Assembly (NCBI GenBank): GCA_016931625.1
Contig: JAFGEK010000070.1
Location: forward strand, 1-39,665
Direction: 5' to 3'
Length of the DNA: 39,665 bases
Source: Deltaproteobacteria bacterium
Lineage (GTDB): Bacteria > Myxococcota > XYA12-FULL-58-9 > JAFGEK01
A model generated the notes under the pieces. The model made no database searches. It worked only from the letters and a program-made list of their open reading frames with translations, and was not told the DNA's origin. Both the position numbers and the translations under genes were made by a program. Each line of letters starts with the position of its first letter. Positions within the stretch are counted from its first letter, which is position 1. Shown piece by piece: positions 1 to 8,370 of this stretch.

Positions 1-1541
1 GAAGCTACTTCATTTTCATTAATTTCTTGCGGCACTATTTGTTGTTCAATCGTAGACAATGTAAGCAGTTCAGATTTGTCGCCTTTATTGTGCGTTGCAT
101 TAATAGTTAATAAACCTTCAGTATCAAGGTTGAATTGCAATTTAATTTTTATCTCACCTGCAGGCATGGCTGGGATATTGTTATAAGTAAGTGAGCCTAA
201 ATATTCTGCTTTGGTTACGGGTCCAGCTTCGCCCTGAAAAACGTTAACTAGCAATTGTGATTGATTATCGTTTTGGGTGGCGATTTCTATTTCAGCTTTT
301 TGTGGTAATTGCTGATGTTTATTTATAACGATTTGCATTTCGCCATCTGCGTTGGCGATGCCAATAGGAATACTTATAGCGTCTAATAGAGTAACCGCAT
401 CAATTTTGGCTAGAGAATCGCCTAAAAGGGCCGCCCCAATTGCTACACATTCGTCAGGATTAACTCCTTTGCGAGTAGATTTGCCAAAGTGGTTAGTGAT
501 CATCTCATTAACCAAGGGCATACGAGTTTGACCGCCAACAAGAATTAATTCATCAATATCATGCTTATAAATGTTACGACTTGTTAAGACGTTATCAATT
601 ACTTTTAAGGTGCGATCGACTAGATCACGAGTAATTTTATTTAAAGTGTCACGATCGAGCATGAGTTCAAGATCAATAGGTCGCCCACGACGTTCGACTA
701 AGGCAGGCAGCACTATCTGGGTATTCATCAATAAACTCAACTCAATTTTAGCGCGTTCAGCAGCAGTACGTACACGCTGAATTGCAGCTGGTTCATCAAT
801 GAAATCAGTTTTATTCTGCTTACGAAAACTTTCTGCTATCCAGTCAATTATGCGAGCATCAAAGTCAGAGCCACCAAGATAAGTGTCGCCGCCGGTGGCG
901 ATTACTTGAAAAACATTACCGGTGAGTTCAAGAACACTAACATCGAAAGTGCCGCCACCTAAATCATAAATCAAAATCTTTTGATCAAAACCGCGATTAA
1001 ATCCATATGCCAAAGCTGCAGCAGTTGGTTCGTTAACAATGCGACGAACATTGAAACCAGCAGCAGTGCCTGCATTTTTTACCAATACCCGCTGATGGTC
1101 AGTGTAATACGCTGGTACAGCAATGACTACATCGGGAATTTCTTCACCAAGATGGATTTCAGCGTACCTTTTGACCTGTTGTAAAATTTTAGTTTGAATA
1201 TCTACGGTGGAGTATATGGTGTTGCCGACACTTATTGCAGCTTCACCATTCTCGCCAGCGACGATTTTATAGCTGACTCTTTTTTGTAACTCGCTAACTG
1301 CTTTGGTGTTGAATTGTCTTCCAAGAAGTCGTTTTATCCCATGTATTGTACGTTCAGGATTTGTGATCATTTGTTCTTTAGCAGCTTGACCAACAAAAAT
1401 TGTACCGCTTTTGTGCAAGCTCACTACTGAAGGCATAAGATTAAAACCACCCTCAATAGGAATAACGCGCGGAATTTTATTAGAAACGTACCCTGTGCAC
1501 GTGTTGGTTGTCCCTAAATCTATGCCGATGATTTTGTTCAT
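1..1541 (-). CDS. dnaK: DnaK-type Hsp70 chaperone, C-terminus cut by the window edge
   Basis: ATP-dependent Hsp70 chaperone; 513 codons are visible before the reading frame leaves the window. The N-terminus MNKIIGIDLGTTNT is the phosphate-1 loop. Further in are EPTAAALAYGF, the phosphate-2 loop IYDLGGGTFDVSVLEL and the adenosine motif LVGGQTRMPLV, so the nucleotide-binding domain is complete. The start of the substrate-binding domain follows (QGEAGPVTKAEYLGSL, NLDTEGLLTINA). No grpE, dnaJ or second chaperone lies beside it, so it may be a paralogue rather than the main dnaK. The start ATG is fixed by the family N-terminus, but the nearest good Shine-Dalgarno (AAGGAG, 1562-1567) is about 20 nt away and a stop closes the frame upstream. 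It is divergent from nadB. Family assignment is certain; which Hsp70 paralogue it is remains open. Confidence 0.95.
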   Translation of the reverse strand, partial: MNKIIGIDLGTTNTCTGYVSNKIPRVIPIEGGFNLMPSVVSLHKSGTIFVGQAAKEQMITNPERTIHGIKRLLGRQFNTKAVSELQKRVSYKIVAGENGEAAISVGNTIYSTVDIQTKILQQVKRYAEIHLGEEIPDVVIAVPAYYTDHQRVLVKNAGTAAGFNVRRIVNEPTAAALAYGFNRGFDQKILIYDLGGGTFDVSVLELTGNVFQVIATGGDTYLGGSDFDARIIDWIAESFRKQNKTDFIDEPAAIQRVRTAAERAKIELSLLMNTQIVLPALVERRGRPIDLELMLDRDTLNKITRDLVDRTLKVIDNVLTSRNIYKHDIDELILVGGQTRMPLVNEMITNHFGKSTRKGVNPDECVAIGAALLGDSLAKIDAVTLLDAISIPIGIANADGEMQIVINKHQQLPQKAEIEIATQNDNQSQLLVNVFQGEAGPVTKAEYLGSLTYNNIPAMPAGEIKIKLQFNLDTEGLLTINATHNKGDKSELLTLSTIEQQIVPQEINENEVA

Positions 1542-1584
1542 CGTGAAAACCGAAAGTCATGCTCCTTAACTATATTGATCTATA

Positions 1585-1614
1585 AGTGTAGGAGGCTATA
1601 GCTAGTCGAGTCAA
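1585..1614 (-). promoter_or_regulatory. Sigma-70-type promoter of the Hsp70 gene
   Basis: On the minus strand TTGACT (1609-1614) and TACACT (1585-1590) are separated by 18 bp. The predicted start lies about 35 nt upstream of the Hsp70 ATG. No CIRCE-like inverted repeat is visible. Confidence 0.55.
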
Positions 1615-1694
1615 GAAACCCTTTAAAATCAAATCAAACAGTTTTGATTTTTCTCTGATATTGCCCTAATTAGGCAGCACGATCGCTAGGTTAA

Positions 1695-1723
1695 TTGCAA
1701 GCATAATCTGCAATTCTTATATA
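1695..1723 (+). promoter_or_regulatory. Possible promoter of nadB and downstream genes
   Basis: TTGCAA (1695-1700), a 17-bp spacer and TATATA (1718-1723) form a moderate sigma-70-like match about 70 bp upstream of nadB. It is the best candidate in the divergent 252-bp spacer on this strand. Confidence 0.4.
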
Positions 1724-1749
1724 AATGTTAGAGTTGTTATTACTTGTCG

Positions 1750-1768
1750 TGTCATCTATAGAGTGACA
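1750..1768. promoter_or_regulatory. Imperfect inverted repeat in the nadB leader
   Basis: TGTCATCTATAGAGTGACA is an inverted repeat broken by one inserted base. It lies just downstream of the predicted nadB promoter and 25 bp before the start codon. Its position suits a repressor operator; the regulator is unknown. Confidence 0.3.
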
Positions 1769-1793
1769 AACAACAAGCAAGGTGTAGCGTCGC

Positions 1794-3404
1794 ATGGCGA
1801 CGGATTTTGACTTTTTAATTATTGGTAGTGGTCTTGCAGGTCTTAATGCAGCTTTACGTATAGCTGAGGCTGGCCGTTCTGTATGTTTAGTTACTAAGCG
1901 GGCAATTAACGATAGCGCTACGGTTACGGCCCAGGGCGGTATTGCCAGCGTAATGTCTGAGCAAGATAGTTTTGCCGCACATGTTGCTGATACTCTTACT
2001 GCTGGTATCGGATTATGCCATGAAGATGTTGTACGCACTGTTGTAAAGGCAGGCCCAGAGGCAATAAAGCGTTTAGCGCAGTTCGGTGTGAGTTTTGATC
2101 GTCACGAAAACGGTTACGATTTAGGACGTGAGGGTGGTCATAGTGCTAGGAGAATTTTGCATTCTCAAGATATTTCCGGCCAAGCAATTGCCTTTGTTTT
2201 AGCGCAGCGCGCCCAGCAAATTTCAGAGATTAATATACTTGAGCACCATATTGCTGTTGATTTAATAACAATGCGTAAACTCGGTAACTCTTTTTCTCCT
2301 GATCGTTGTTTAGGCGCTTATGTTTTAAATAATCTTACTGGTGAACTGCTTACCATTCGCGCGCGTGCAACGTTACTAGCCACTGGTGGTGCGGGTAAAG
2401 TTTACCTTTACACATCTAACCCTGATGTTGCGACGGGTGATGGTATAGCGATGGCTTTTCGTGCTGGCGCTGCACTGGGCAATATGGAATTTGTTCAATT
2501 TCATCCAACTTGTCTCTATCACCCACGAGCTAAAAATTTTCTAATTAGTGAAGCAGTTCGTGGCGAAGGTGGAGTGCTACGCCGACGTGATGGTCAAGCG
2601 TTTATGAAGTCAGTGCACCCTTTGGCTGATTTAGCCCCACGAGATATTGTGGCCCGTGCTATAGATACTGAGCTTAAACGCACGGGTGATGATTATGTTT
2701 TATTAGATATAACTGCACGCCCACCTAGCTTTATTAAAAATCGTTTTCCCAATTTATATAAAGCTTGTTTGCAATATGACATAGATATGACCAAGGAGCC
2801 GATTCCGATAGTACCGGCAGCACATTATTTCTGTGGTGGTATATGCACCAATATTAATGGTGCTACTGAAATTACGGGTTTATTCGCAGCTGGTGAAGCT
2901 GCGTTTACTGGATTACATGGTGCAAATCGTCTAGCATCAAATTCTTTATTAGAGTCTTTTGTAACTTCTGACCTTGCTGCTATTGCAATGTTGCAAGTTA
3001 GCGAGTTAACCCTACCTCAAGTAGAAATGCCAGATTGGGATCCGGGCAGTGCTGTTGATCCAGATGAAATGATTGTGGTCTCGCATAATTGGGATGAGCT
3101 GCGCCATGCTATGAGTAGCTATGTTGGTATAGTTCGTTCTGATAAGCGCCTTGTTCGTGCTGCAAAACGCATTAAAATGATACAAGAAGAAATAGATGAT
3201 TATTACTGGAATTTTAAGCTCACTCATGACCTGGTCGAGCTACGAAATATTGCCGTAGTAGCTAATATAGTTGTAGCAAGCGCTAAGCACAGGCGTGAGA
3301 GTCGTGGTCTTCATTATAATATTGATACTCCTGAAAAAAATGATAATTACCTTCATGATACCATTTGCCGACGGGGTCTGGATCAAAGTTTGATTTTTGC
3401 ATAA
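1794..3404 (+). CDS. nadB: L-aspartate oxidase
   Basis: FAD-dependent oxidation of L-aspartate to iminoaspartate, the first step of de novo NAD synthesis; cytosolic. 536 residues, normal for NadB. The Rossmann FAD loop GSGLAGLNAALRIA is at residues 11-24. VTAQGGIA and REGGHSARRILH follow, then the active-site stretch LAPRDIVARAID and the C-terminal FAD region HYFCGGICTNINGATEITGLFAAGEA with GLHGANRLASNSLLE. These separate NadB from succinate dehydrogenase SdhA. The ATG follows an AGGTG element. nadA and nadC are not in the window. It heads a tight five-gene + strand unit whose other members act on the envelope. Confidence 0.95.
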   Translation: MATDFDFLIIGSGLAGLNAALRIAEAGRSVCLVTKRAINDSATVTAQGGIASVMSEQDSFAAHVADTLTAGIGLCHEDVVRTVVKAGPEAIKRLAQFGVSFDRHENGYDLGREGGHSARRILHSQDISGQAIAFVLAQRAQQISEINILEHHIAVDLITMRKLGNSFSPDRCLGAYVLNNLTGELLTIRARATLLATGGAGKVYLYTSNPDVATGDGIAMAFRAGAALGNMEFVQFHPTCLYHPRAKNFLISEAVRGEGGVLRRRDGQAFMKSVHPLADLAPRDIVARAIDTELKRTGDDYVLLDITARPPSFIKNRFPNLYKACLQYDIDMTKEPIPIVPAAHYFCGGICTNINGATEITGLFAAGEAAFTGLHGANRLASNSLLESFVTSDLAAIAMLQVSELTLPQVEMPDWDPGSAVDPDEMIVVSHNWDELRHAMSSYVGIVRSDKRLVRAAKRIKMIQEEIDDYYWNFKLTHDLVELRNIAVVANIVVASAKHRRESRGLHYNIDTPEKNDNYLHDTICRRGLDQSLIFA

Positions 3405-3427
3405 GCCAAATTAAGGGTACCCCTGAA

Positions 3428-4045
3428 ATGCTGCGTATTTTTTATCAGGTATTATTTCTCGTTTTTCTAATATCTCCAAACTTGGCTAGGGCTGAGTTAT
3501 ATAGCTTCATAGATGAACAAGGGGTTGTTCATTTTACAAATATTCCAAATGATTCGCGTTATAAACCTTTGCCTACAACGTCAGCGCGTAATACTTACAC
3601 TTGGGGTGATGATTTAGGCAAAATGCGCAAAATACATCGTGTAGATGTTAATGACTATGATGCAATTATTGTTGCTGCTGCTCGCTATTACACGCTACCC
3701 GCAGCACTTATTAAAGCAATTATTGCAGTTGAAAGTGCTTTCGAAGTGCAAGCAGTATCAAACAAAGGGGCACAAGGTTTAATGCAATTAATGCCCGATA
3801 CCGCAGCAGCGATGTATGTAAATGATCCATTTAATGCTCGTGATAATATCTATGGCGGTACTCGTTATATACGTCTATTAGCTAATAGTTTTAATGGTCA
3901 TTTGCGTCATACTATCGCAGCCTATAATGCCGGGCCAAAAGCAGTTGAACGAGAAAAAGATGTACCATCAATTGCTGAAACAAGATTGTATGTACAACGG
4001 GTATTAATATTATATAAACACTATGCAACAAGTTGGAAACCATAA
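3428..4045 (+). CDS. Secreted lytic transglycosylase (DUF4124 plus SLT domain)
   Basis: A 205-residue periplasmic peptidoglycan lytic transglycosylase. The ATG at 3428 is chosen over an in-frame ATG at 3365 because it opens directly into a signal peptide (MLRIFYQVLFLVFLISPNLARA) and avoids overlap with nadB. Residues 24-40 (LYSFIDEQGVVHFTNIP) are a DUF4124-type motif. From about residue 88 comes the goose-lysozyme-like SLT fold with catalytic Glu102 in AVESAF, the GAQGLMQLMP motif and AYNAGP near the end. It is 23 nt downstream of nadB. A kpnI-type GGGTACCC palindrome lies in the short gap. Family is confident; its place in wall turnover or a secretion apparatus is not known. Confidence 0.9.
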   Translation: MLRIFYQVLFLVFLISPNLARAELYSFIDEQGVVHFTNIPNDSRYKPLPTTSARNTYTWGDDLGKMRKIHRVDVNDYDAIIVAAARYYTLPAALIKAIIAVESAFEVQAVSNKGAQGLMQLMPDTAAAMYVNDPFNARDNIYGGTRYIRLLANSFNGHLRHTIAAYNAGPKAVEREKDVPSIAETRLYVQRVLILYKHYATSWKP

Positions 4046-4077
4046 GTTGTAACTACTTAAGGTATTGGCAATAAATC

Positions 4078-4689
4078 ATGCATTGGACTTTACCAAATGT
4101 CATCACTATAGCGCGCTTAGGCTTACTGCCATTTATAGTGTTTTTGATATGGCCTGGTATTGAAAATCGTGAAACTTGTTTTTGGGCTGCGGTAATTTAT
4201 ACCATCGGTGGAGTACTCGATGTTCTAGATGGTATTTTGGCACGTCGTCGTAATGAAGTCACCGTATTGGGTAAATTTCTTGACCCGCTTGCAGATAAAC
4301 TTTTTTATTTAGTAACTCTAATTGCTCTTATGCAACTGCAAGAGCCGCGAGTTCCGGCTTGGCTAGTAATGATAGTATTAGCACGAGAATTAGCTATCAC
4401 CGGTCTGCGTGGAATTGCTGCTTCTGATGGCATTGTTATCGCTGCAGGCGGTGGTGGTAAAATGAAAACCACCCTTGCTACAGTGGGTATGGTTGGTTTA
4501 CTAATTCACTACCCATATTTTATTAATTTTGGTCCATTTTCAGCTTTGATTGATATGCATTATATTGGTTTGTGGTTAACCTACATTTCTATAGCTTTTT
4601 CTATATCAAGTGGGATTGAATATCTTGTTGGTTTTAATAAAGCTATGCGGGCGCGTCATAGTGTTATAACCGAGAAACAAGATATATAA
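4078..4689 (+). CDS. pgsA: CDP-diacylglycerol--glycerol-3-phosphate 3-phosphatidyltransferase
   Basis: Makes phosphatidylglycerophosphate from CDP-diacylglycerol and glycerol-3-phosphate, the committed step to phosphatidylglycerol and cardiolipin; inner membrane. 203 residues. The complete CDP-alcohol phosphotransferase signature is present: D48, D51-G-x2-A-R, then G65-x3-D69-x3-D73. Several hydrophobic helices span the protein, and the N-terminal LPNVITIARLGLLPF is typical of PgsA rather than Pss. It is 32 nt after the transglycosylase and 2 nt before the GT9 gene, so probably co-transcribed. Confidence 0.93.
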   Translation: MHWTLPNVITIARLGLLPFIVFLIWPGIENRETCFWAAVIYTIGGVLDVLDGILARRRNEVTVLGKFLDPLADKLFYLVTLIALMQLQEPRVPAWLVMIVLARELAITGLRGIAASDGIVIAAGGGGKMKTTLATVGMVGLLIHYPYFINFGPFSALIDMHYIGLWLTYISIAFSISSGIEYLVGFNKAMRARHSVITEKQDI

Positions 4690-4691
4690 CA

Positions 4692-5801
4692 ATGTTAAAT
4701 CTATTTGATAAAATACGCCAACGCGGTGAACGTTTAGGTCGTGAGTTTTTAGTACGATTGGTGGGCAAAATATTTGGGGTTAAAAAACGCCCAGTAAAAT
4801 TAGGGCCTAGGCCGCGTATTTTAATAGTAAGACTTGATGAACGTGTGGGTAATTTAGTTTTAACTAGTCCGATACTCTCAAGCTTGCGATTACGTTTTGC
4901 AAATGCCCAAATTGATTTATTAGCGCACTATCGTGGTGCTGAATTTATGGCAAAGCATGCCGCCATTAATAATTATTTTATTTTTGATAAGCGTCGCTGG
5001 TTTGCCAGACATGGTCCGATATTTACCCCTTTTTTCTTGCGCAGCAAACGCTATGATGTTGCAATTGATGCAGCTAATCCGAGTGATCCTTCTGCAACCC
5101 AAGCTATATTTGTACGTTTATGTGGTGCAAAGCACACGGTAGGATATGCCGAAGGAAAATTTGCACGTTTATATAGCGCCCCGGTCATAAGGTTGGCATC
5201 AGCAAGTAACAAATTAATTAAAAATAATAACGATTCAATATCTTCAGTACATGAAATAGATATGCGACTTGCACTATTACAAGCATTACCCGGGGCAGCT
5301 ATCGAGCGCAATACTAGCCTTGCTAATTTAGGCAGCGATAATATTAAGCGCAAACGCCCTTATGGTATAATGAATGTAGGTGCGAGATTAGGTGAAAAAC
5401 GTCTTAGTAAAGAAGCATATATAAATATCGCCAAAAAGATATTAAGCTATGGCATTGATTGTATTGTTGTCTATGGGCCAAGTGAATTTGATTTAGCCAA
5501 CGAAGTTGCAACATCAGCGATTGGTGCTGAATTAGCTCCTCCTACTACTCTTGTTGAGCTAGCGCAACTTATGCAAAATGCACGTATAGTAATAACCTGT
5601 GATACTGGACCAATGCATATTGCAGTAGCTTTAGGCGTAGCTACTTGCGGTTTATTTTTAGTAACCGAGCCTTCACGCTATGGATATAATCATGCGCCTC
5701 ATATCGCTATTGATACACGTATAGATAGTATGAAAAATTGGCTTGCACAGATCGATACTTGGTTGCATCAACGTTTAAGTAAAACTAACAGATTGCTATA
5801 A
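4692..5801 (+). CDS. Glycosyltransferase family 9 (heptosyltransferase-like)
   Basis: A GT9 enzyme of the ADP-heptose:LPS heptosyltransferase type, 369 residues. N-terminal domain: RILIVRLDERVGNLVLTSPI, the acceptor-side motif of WaaC/WaaF/WaaQ-like enzymes, followed by FANAQIDLLAH. C-terminal domain: ITCDTGPMHIAVALGV, the nucleotide-sugar site (D-[TS]-G-x2-H). It begins 2 nt after pgsA, so is translationally linked. This supports an outer membrane with LPS core or another heptose-containing glycan. The exact donor and acceptor cannot be read from sequence. Confidence 0.85.
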   Translation: MLNLFDKIRQRGERLGREFLVRLVGKIFGVKKRPVKLGPRPRILIVRLDERVGNLVLTSPILSSLRLRFANAQIDLLAHYRGAEFMAKHAAINNYFIFDKRRWFARHGPIFTPFFLRSKRYDVAIDAANPSDPSATQAIFVRLCGAKHTVGYAEGKFARLYSAPVIRLASASNKLIKNNNDSISSVHEIDMRLALLQALPGAAIERNTSLANLGSDNIKRKRPYGIMNVGARLGEKRLSKEAYINIAKKILSYGIDCIVVYGPSEFDLANEVATSAIGAELAPPTTLVELAQLMQNARIVITCDTGPMHIAVALGVATCGLFLVTEPSRYGYNHAPHIAIDTRIDSMKNWLAQIDTWLHQRLSKTNRLL

Positions 5802-5824
5802 ATGTTTTACTTATCGGAGAAGTA

Positions 5825-7951
5825 ATGCGCCAGCCTCGCATAACTTATGATAGTTTTGGTACCCCTGCAGTTTGGGCAGAAAATATCAGTCAAGCTTATT
5901 TTGGTATTGGTTTTCTGCATGGATTTCATCGTGCTCTGCAAACATTAATTCTTGCCAGTGCTGGTCGTGGCGAATTGGCGCGACGCTTGATCGCACGAAA
6001 AGAACTAGTAGCTATTGATGCTATTGCCGCACGCTTAAATATTGTAGATAGAGCTGCAAAAGCACAAGCCGAATTATCAACATCAGCATGTGATTGGTTG
6101 TCTGCATACGTTGATGGAGTTGGTGCAGGTTTAGCTCGTGCCGGTAAACCTTTTGAGCTAAAAGTTTTATTGGCTAAAATTCAGCCACCAAATACCGCTT
6201 CGGTATTAGGCGCCTCAATGCTTGCAGCCTATCTTGGTTTAGCAGAAGGTCAAGAGCGCATGGAGCGTGCTATAATAGATGCGGTGAGAGCTGGTGCTGA
6301 TATCGCTTTGCTTGAAGCTATGTTTCATCCCCATTTATTAGGATGGCAACCAGAACAGTATCACGATGTAAATATATCAAATGTATTAGGCTTTGCTAGT
6401 GGTGGTTTGTGTGTGGCAACTGGTGGAAGTAATGCCTGGGCGGTAAGCGGAAAACGCAGTGTTAGTGGCAAACCATTGTTTGCAGCCGACCCACATTTAC
6501 AAGTTAATCAAATGCCATCATTGTTTTTTGAGCTGCGAGTCAAATTGCCTAATGATTATTGGCTTGGGGCAACTATACCGGGATTACCGGGGATAGCAGT
6601 AGGGAGAAATAAAAATGTCGCCTGGAGTGGGACATTTGGGGTTGCCGATAATGTGGATTTTACTATTGAAGACCTTACAGACTTAGGAGCTAAGCGAGGC
6701 AATAATAACTATGCCACGGTTTTAACTCGTCATGCTAAAATTCATCGACGGTGGCGCCGCGATTTGCATCTATATTTTCATGAAACTGATCATGGAATTA
6801 TAGAGAGCAATAGCAAGCATATAGCTAATAGAATGCTAGCTACTCGTTGGGCGGGTGGTGAAAATTTAGCCAATGCAATTACAGCATATATGGCATTACC
6901 ATTGGCTACAAACGTAAATGATGCAGAAAAAACCATACGCCAGGCAACAACTTTTAGTTTGCATTATATTTTAGCAGACCGCAGCGGTGAGGTTTTATAT
7001 TGTCAAGCGGGTCGTATACCAAAACGTAGCGGTCAATGGTCAGGTTTATATCCAGTAGAAGCTACAAGTAAACAAAAATGGATAGGATATTATCAAGGTG
7101 AAACGCTGCCCAGGTGTTGGGCACAAAAAGGTGTTATCGCCAGTGCCAACGAAGCGCGTTTGGCAAGTGATGGCACAACTTTATCTACCTTTGCCCAACC
7201 TGATTATCGTTTTTTGCGAATTGAATCCTTTTTAATTGCCCGTGAAAATCATGATGTAAATAGCATGAAAGAGTTGCAGTTAGATGTATTTTCGCGGCAA
7301 GCGCAATTATTACAGCCATTTTTTATTTCAATACTTCCAGATGGCCCGATACATGATGCTCTAATAAAATGGGATTTTTGTTATGATGGTAAAAGCTTTG
7401 GGGCTCATGCCTTTGAGTTAACCTATCAAGCTGCACAAATAGCTTTAGCTGTTGAACTTGGCGGTGATTGGTTTGTAAATATGTTAGCTCACAGCGAGCT
7501 GGCATTGTGGTGGTGCAACGCGATTGACCGTATTTTTGCTCAGCCTAATACTTGGCAAACAGAATTAGGTGAAAAATTGCGTGCGGCGATTGGTAAAATT
7601 GCGCAACGAGAAATACAACCCTTAGCTTTAACTCAGCGTTTTACTATGAACCATATGGTTTTTGGTGGTATTCCACTGAGTGGTTTTGATAAAGGTCCAT
7701 TTGCCTTGCCTGGTTCACGAGCTACAGTATGCCAGGGCACTATTACTTATCCCGGTAATAATCAGATAGTAATTGCCCCAGCATATCGTTTTGTTTGTGA
7801 CCTCAATGAAGATGCTGCCCAAACTTGTTTGCCCGGTGGTATCGAGGGTTCAAGATTTTCTGATTCTTATGATCGATGGCTAGATGATTATTTTGCGGGC
7901 ACTTATCATCGTTTAGAGCCGCCAAGGGATGATGAGGAAGCGCTTTATTAG
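5825..7951 (+). CDS. Penicillin-acylase-family Ntn hydrolase
   Basis: A 708-residue N-terminal-nucleophile amidase of the penicillin G acylase / acyl-homoserine-lactone acylase family. Known members are cut autocatalytically so that a Ser becomes the N-terminus of the beta chain; here the candidate is Ser202 in TGGSNAWAVSG. DPHL follows, then IPGLPGIAVGRNKNVAWSGT and the C-terminal GFDKGPFALPGSRATV. Upstream is the alpha-chain motif GFLHGFHRALQ. Unlike most relatives it shows no signal peptide: the N-terminus MRQPRITYDSFGTP begins at the usual 'I-x-R/Y-D-x-x-G-x-P' core. A cytoplasmic enzyme or a missed upstream start are both possible, although an SD-like ATCGGAG precedes this ATG. Substrate (beta-lactam, AHL or other amide) unknown. 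Confidence 0.87.
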   Translation: MRQPRITYDSFGTPAVWAENISQAYFGIGFLHGFHRALQTLILASAGRGELARRLIARKELVAIDAIAARLNIVDRAAKAQAELSTSACDWLSAYVDGVGAGLARAGKPFELKVLLAKIQPPNTASVLGASMLAAYLGLAEGQERMERAIIDAVRAGADIALLEAMFHPHLLGWQPEQYHDVNISNVLGFASGGLCVATGGSNAWAVSGKRSVSGKPLFAADPHLQVNQMPSLFFELRVKLPNDYWLGATIPGLPGIAVGRNKNVAWSGTFGVADNVDFTIEDLTDLGAKRGNNNYATVLTRHAKIHRRWRRDLHLYFHETDHGIIESNSKHIANRMLATRWAGGENLANAITAYMALPLATNVNDAEKTIRQATTFSLHYILADRSGEVLYCQAGRIPKRSGQWSGLYPVEATSKQKWIGYYQGETLPRCWAQKGVIASANEARLASDGTTLSTFAQPDYRFLRIESFLIARENHDVNSMKELQLDVFSRQAQLLQPFFISILPDGPIHDALIKWDFCYDGKSFGAHAFELTYQAAQIALAVELGGDWFVNMLAHSELALWWCNAIDRIFAQPNTWQTELGEKLRAAIGKIAQREIQPLALTQRFTMNHMVFGGIPLSGFDKGPFALPGSRATVCQGTITYPGNNQIVIAPAYRFVCDLNEDAAQTCLPGGIEGSRFSDSYDRWLDDYFAGTYHRLEPPRDDEEALY

Positions 7952-8066
7952 CAATTGTAGTTACTTAATTTTAAAACAGTGTTTAAGATATTGTTACCAA
8001 TTTATCCAGATATATGCGAACAAATAAAATTGATATAATGATAAAGTAAAGCCCTTGTCAAACCGG

Positions 8067-8106
8067 TAAAACTACACTGCTTAAGCTAAAACTACACTGC
8101 TTAAGC
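8067..8106. repeat. Perfect 20-bp tandem duplication with a GCTTAAGC palindrome
   Basis: TAAAACTACACTGCTTAAGC occurs twice head to tail (8067-8086, 8087-8106) without mismatch. Each unit ends in the palindrome CTTAAG. It lies 265 bp upstream of the toxin-antitoxin genes and could be recent slippage or a pair of operator half-sites. Confidence 0.85.
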
Positions 8107-8147
8107 AATTATTCCCGGCTGCTCGCTATTACGATTTGTTGCTGTTT

Positions 8148-8180
8148 CTAGTGGTGCCACACCACACAGCGCACCACTGG
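8148..8180. other. Inverted repeat, 8-10 bp stem
   Basis: AGTGGTGC (8150-8157) pairs with GCACCACT (8171-8178) across a 13-nt loop, extended by a wobble and a C-G pair. No T-run follows, so it is not an obvious intrinsic terminator. Confidence 0.55.
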
Positions 8181-8267
8181 ATATATACATGATAAAATGA
8201 TCAACTCGCCTCATTGCACCATAAGCAGGCACTCTGACTGCAATGTCTTCTTTTTAAATGGTTTAAG

Positions 8268-8291
8268 CGCGTCGATGTTAGCCACGACGCG
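8268..8291. other. Inverted repeat, 7 bp GC-rich perfect stem
   Basis: CGCGTCG (8268-8274) and CGACGCG (8285-8291) flank a 10-nt loop. It is the most G+C-rich spot of an A+T-rich leader, about 80 bp before the nucleotidyltransferase ATG; operator or RNA hairpin. Confidence 0.5.
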
Positions 8292-8370
8292 AGTGATAAC
8301 AGCAAAATACGGTAGACAGTCAAACAGCAAATGCTTGTTAAATTTGGTAGAACATGTCATTTTTAAAACT

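Larger units (their letters stand above)
7952..8370. other. 419-bp non-coding, repeat- and hairpin-rich leader before the MntA/HepT pair
   Basis: No convincing gene is seen. An open frame from 8197 joins the nucleotidyltransferase frame, but residues before Met at 8371 do not resemble the family. The stretch holds a 20-bp perfect tandem duplication and two inverted repeats, listed separately. Confidence 0.6.

Noticed and set aside
1551-1560. Small overlapping ORF from the ATG at 1560 ahead of the Hsp70 gene
   Set aside because: The Shine-Dalgarno is only 1 nt from this ATG and the 26-codon product is basic and His-rich with no sign of selection.
3365-3427. Upstream in-frame ATG for the lytic transglycosylase
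   Set aside because: It would put 21 polar residues before the signal peptide and overlap nadB by 40 nt.
4058-4078. Second sigma-54 promoter (TTGGCAATAAATCATGCA) before pgsA
   Set aside because: The GG-to-GC spacing is one base too long and the -12 lacks TTGC.
8261-8300. Possible integron attC site (GTTTAAGC, GC-rich stem, GATAAC)
   Set aside because: The stem is perfect and short, the R'/R'' core sequences (GTTRRRY / RYYYAAC) do not pair, and no integrase or cassette array is present.
8197-8370. N-terminal extension of the MntA-like protein from the ATG at 8197
   Set aside because: Residues are Cys/Ser-rich and unlike the family, the extension contains the CGCGTCG hairpin, and the family begins at about 8371.
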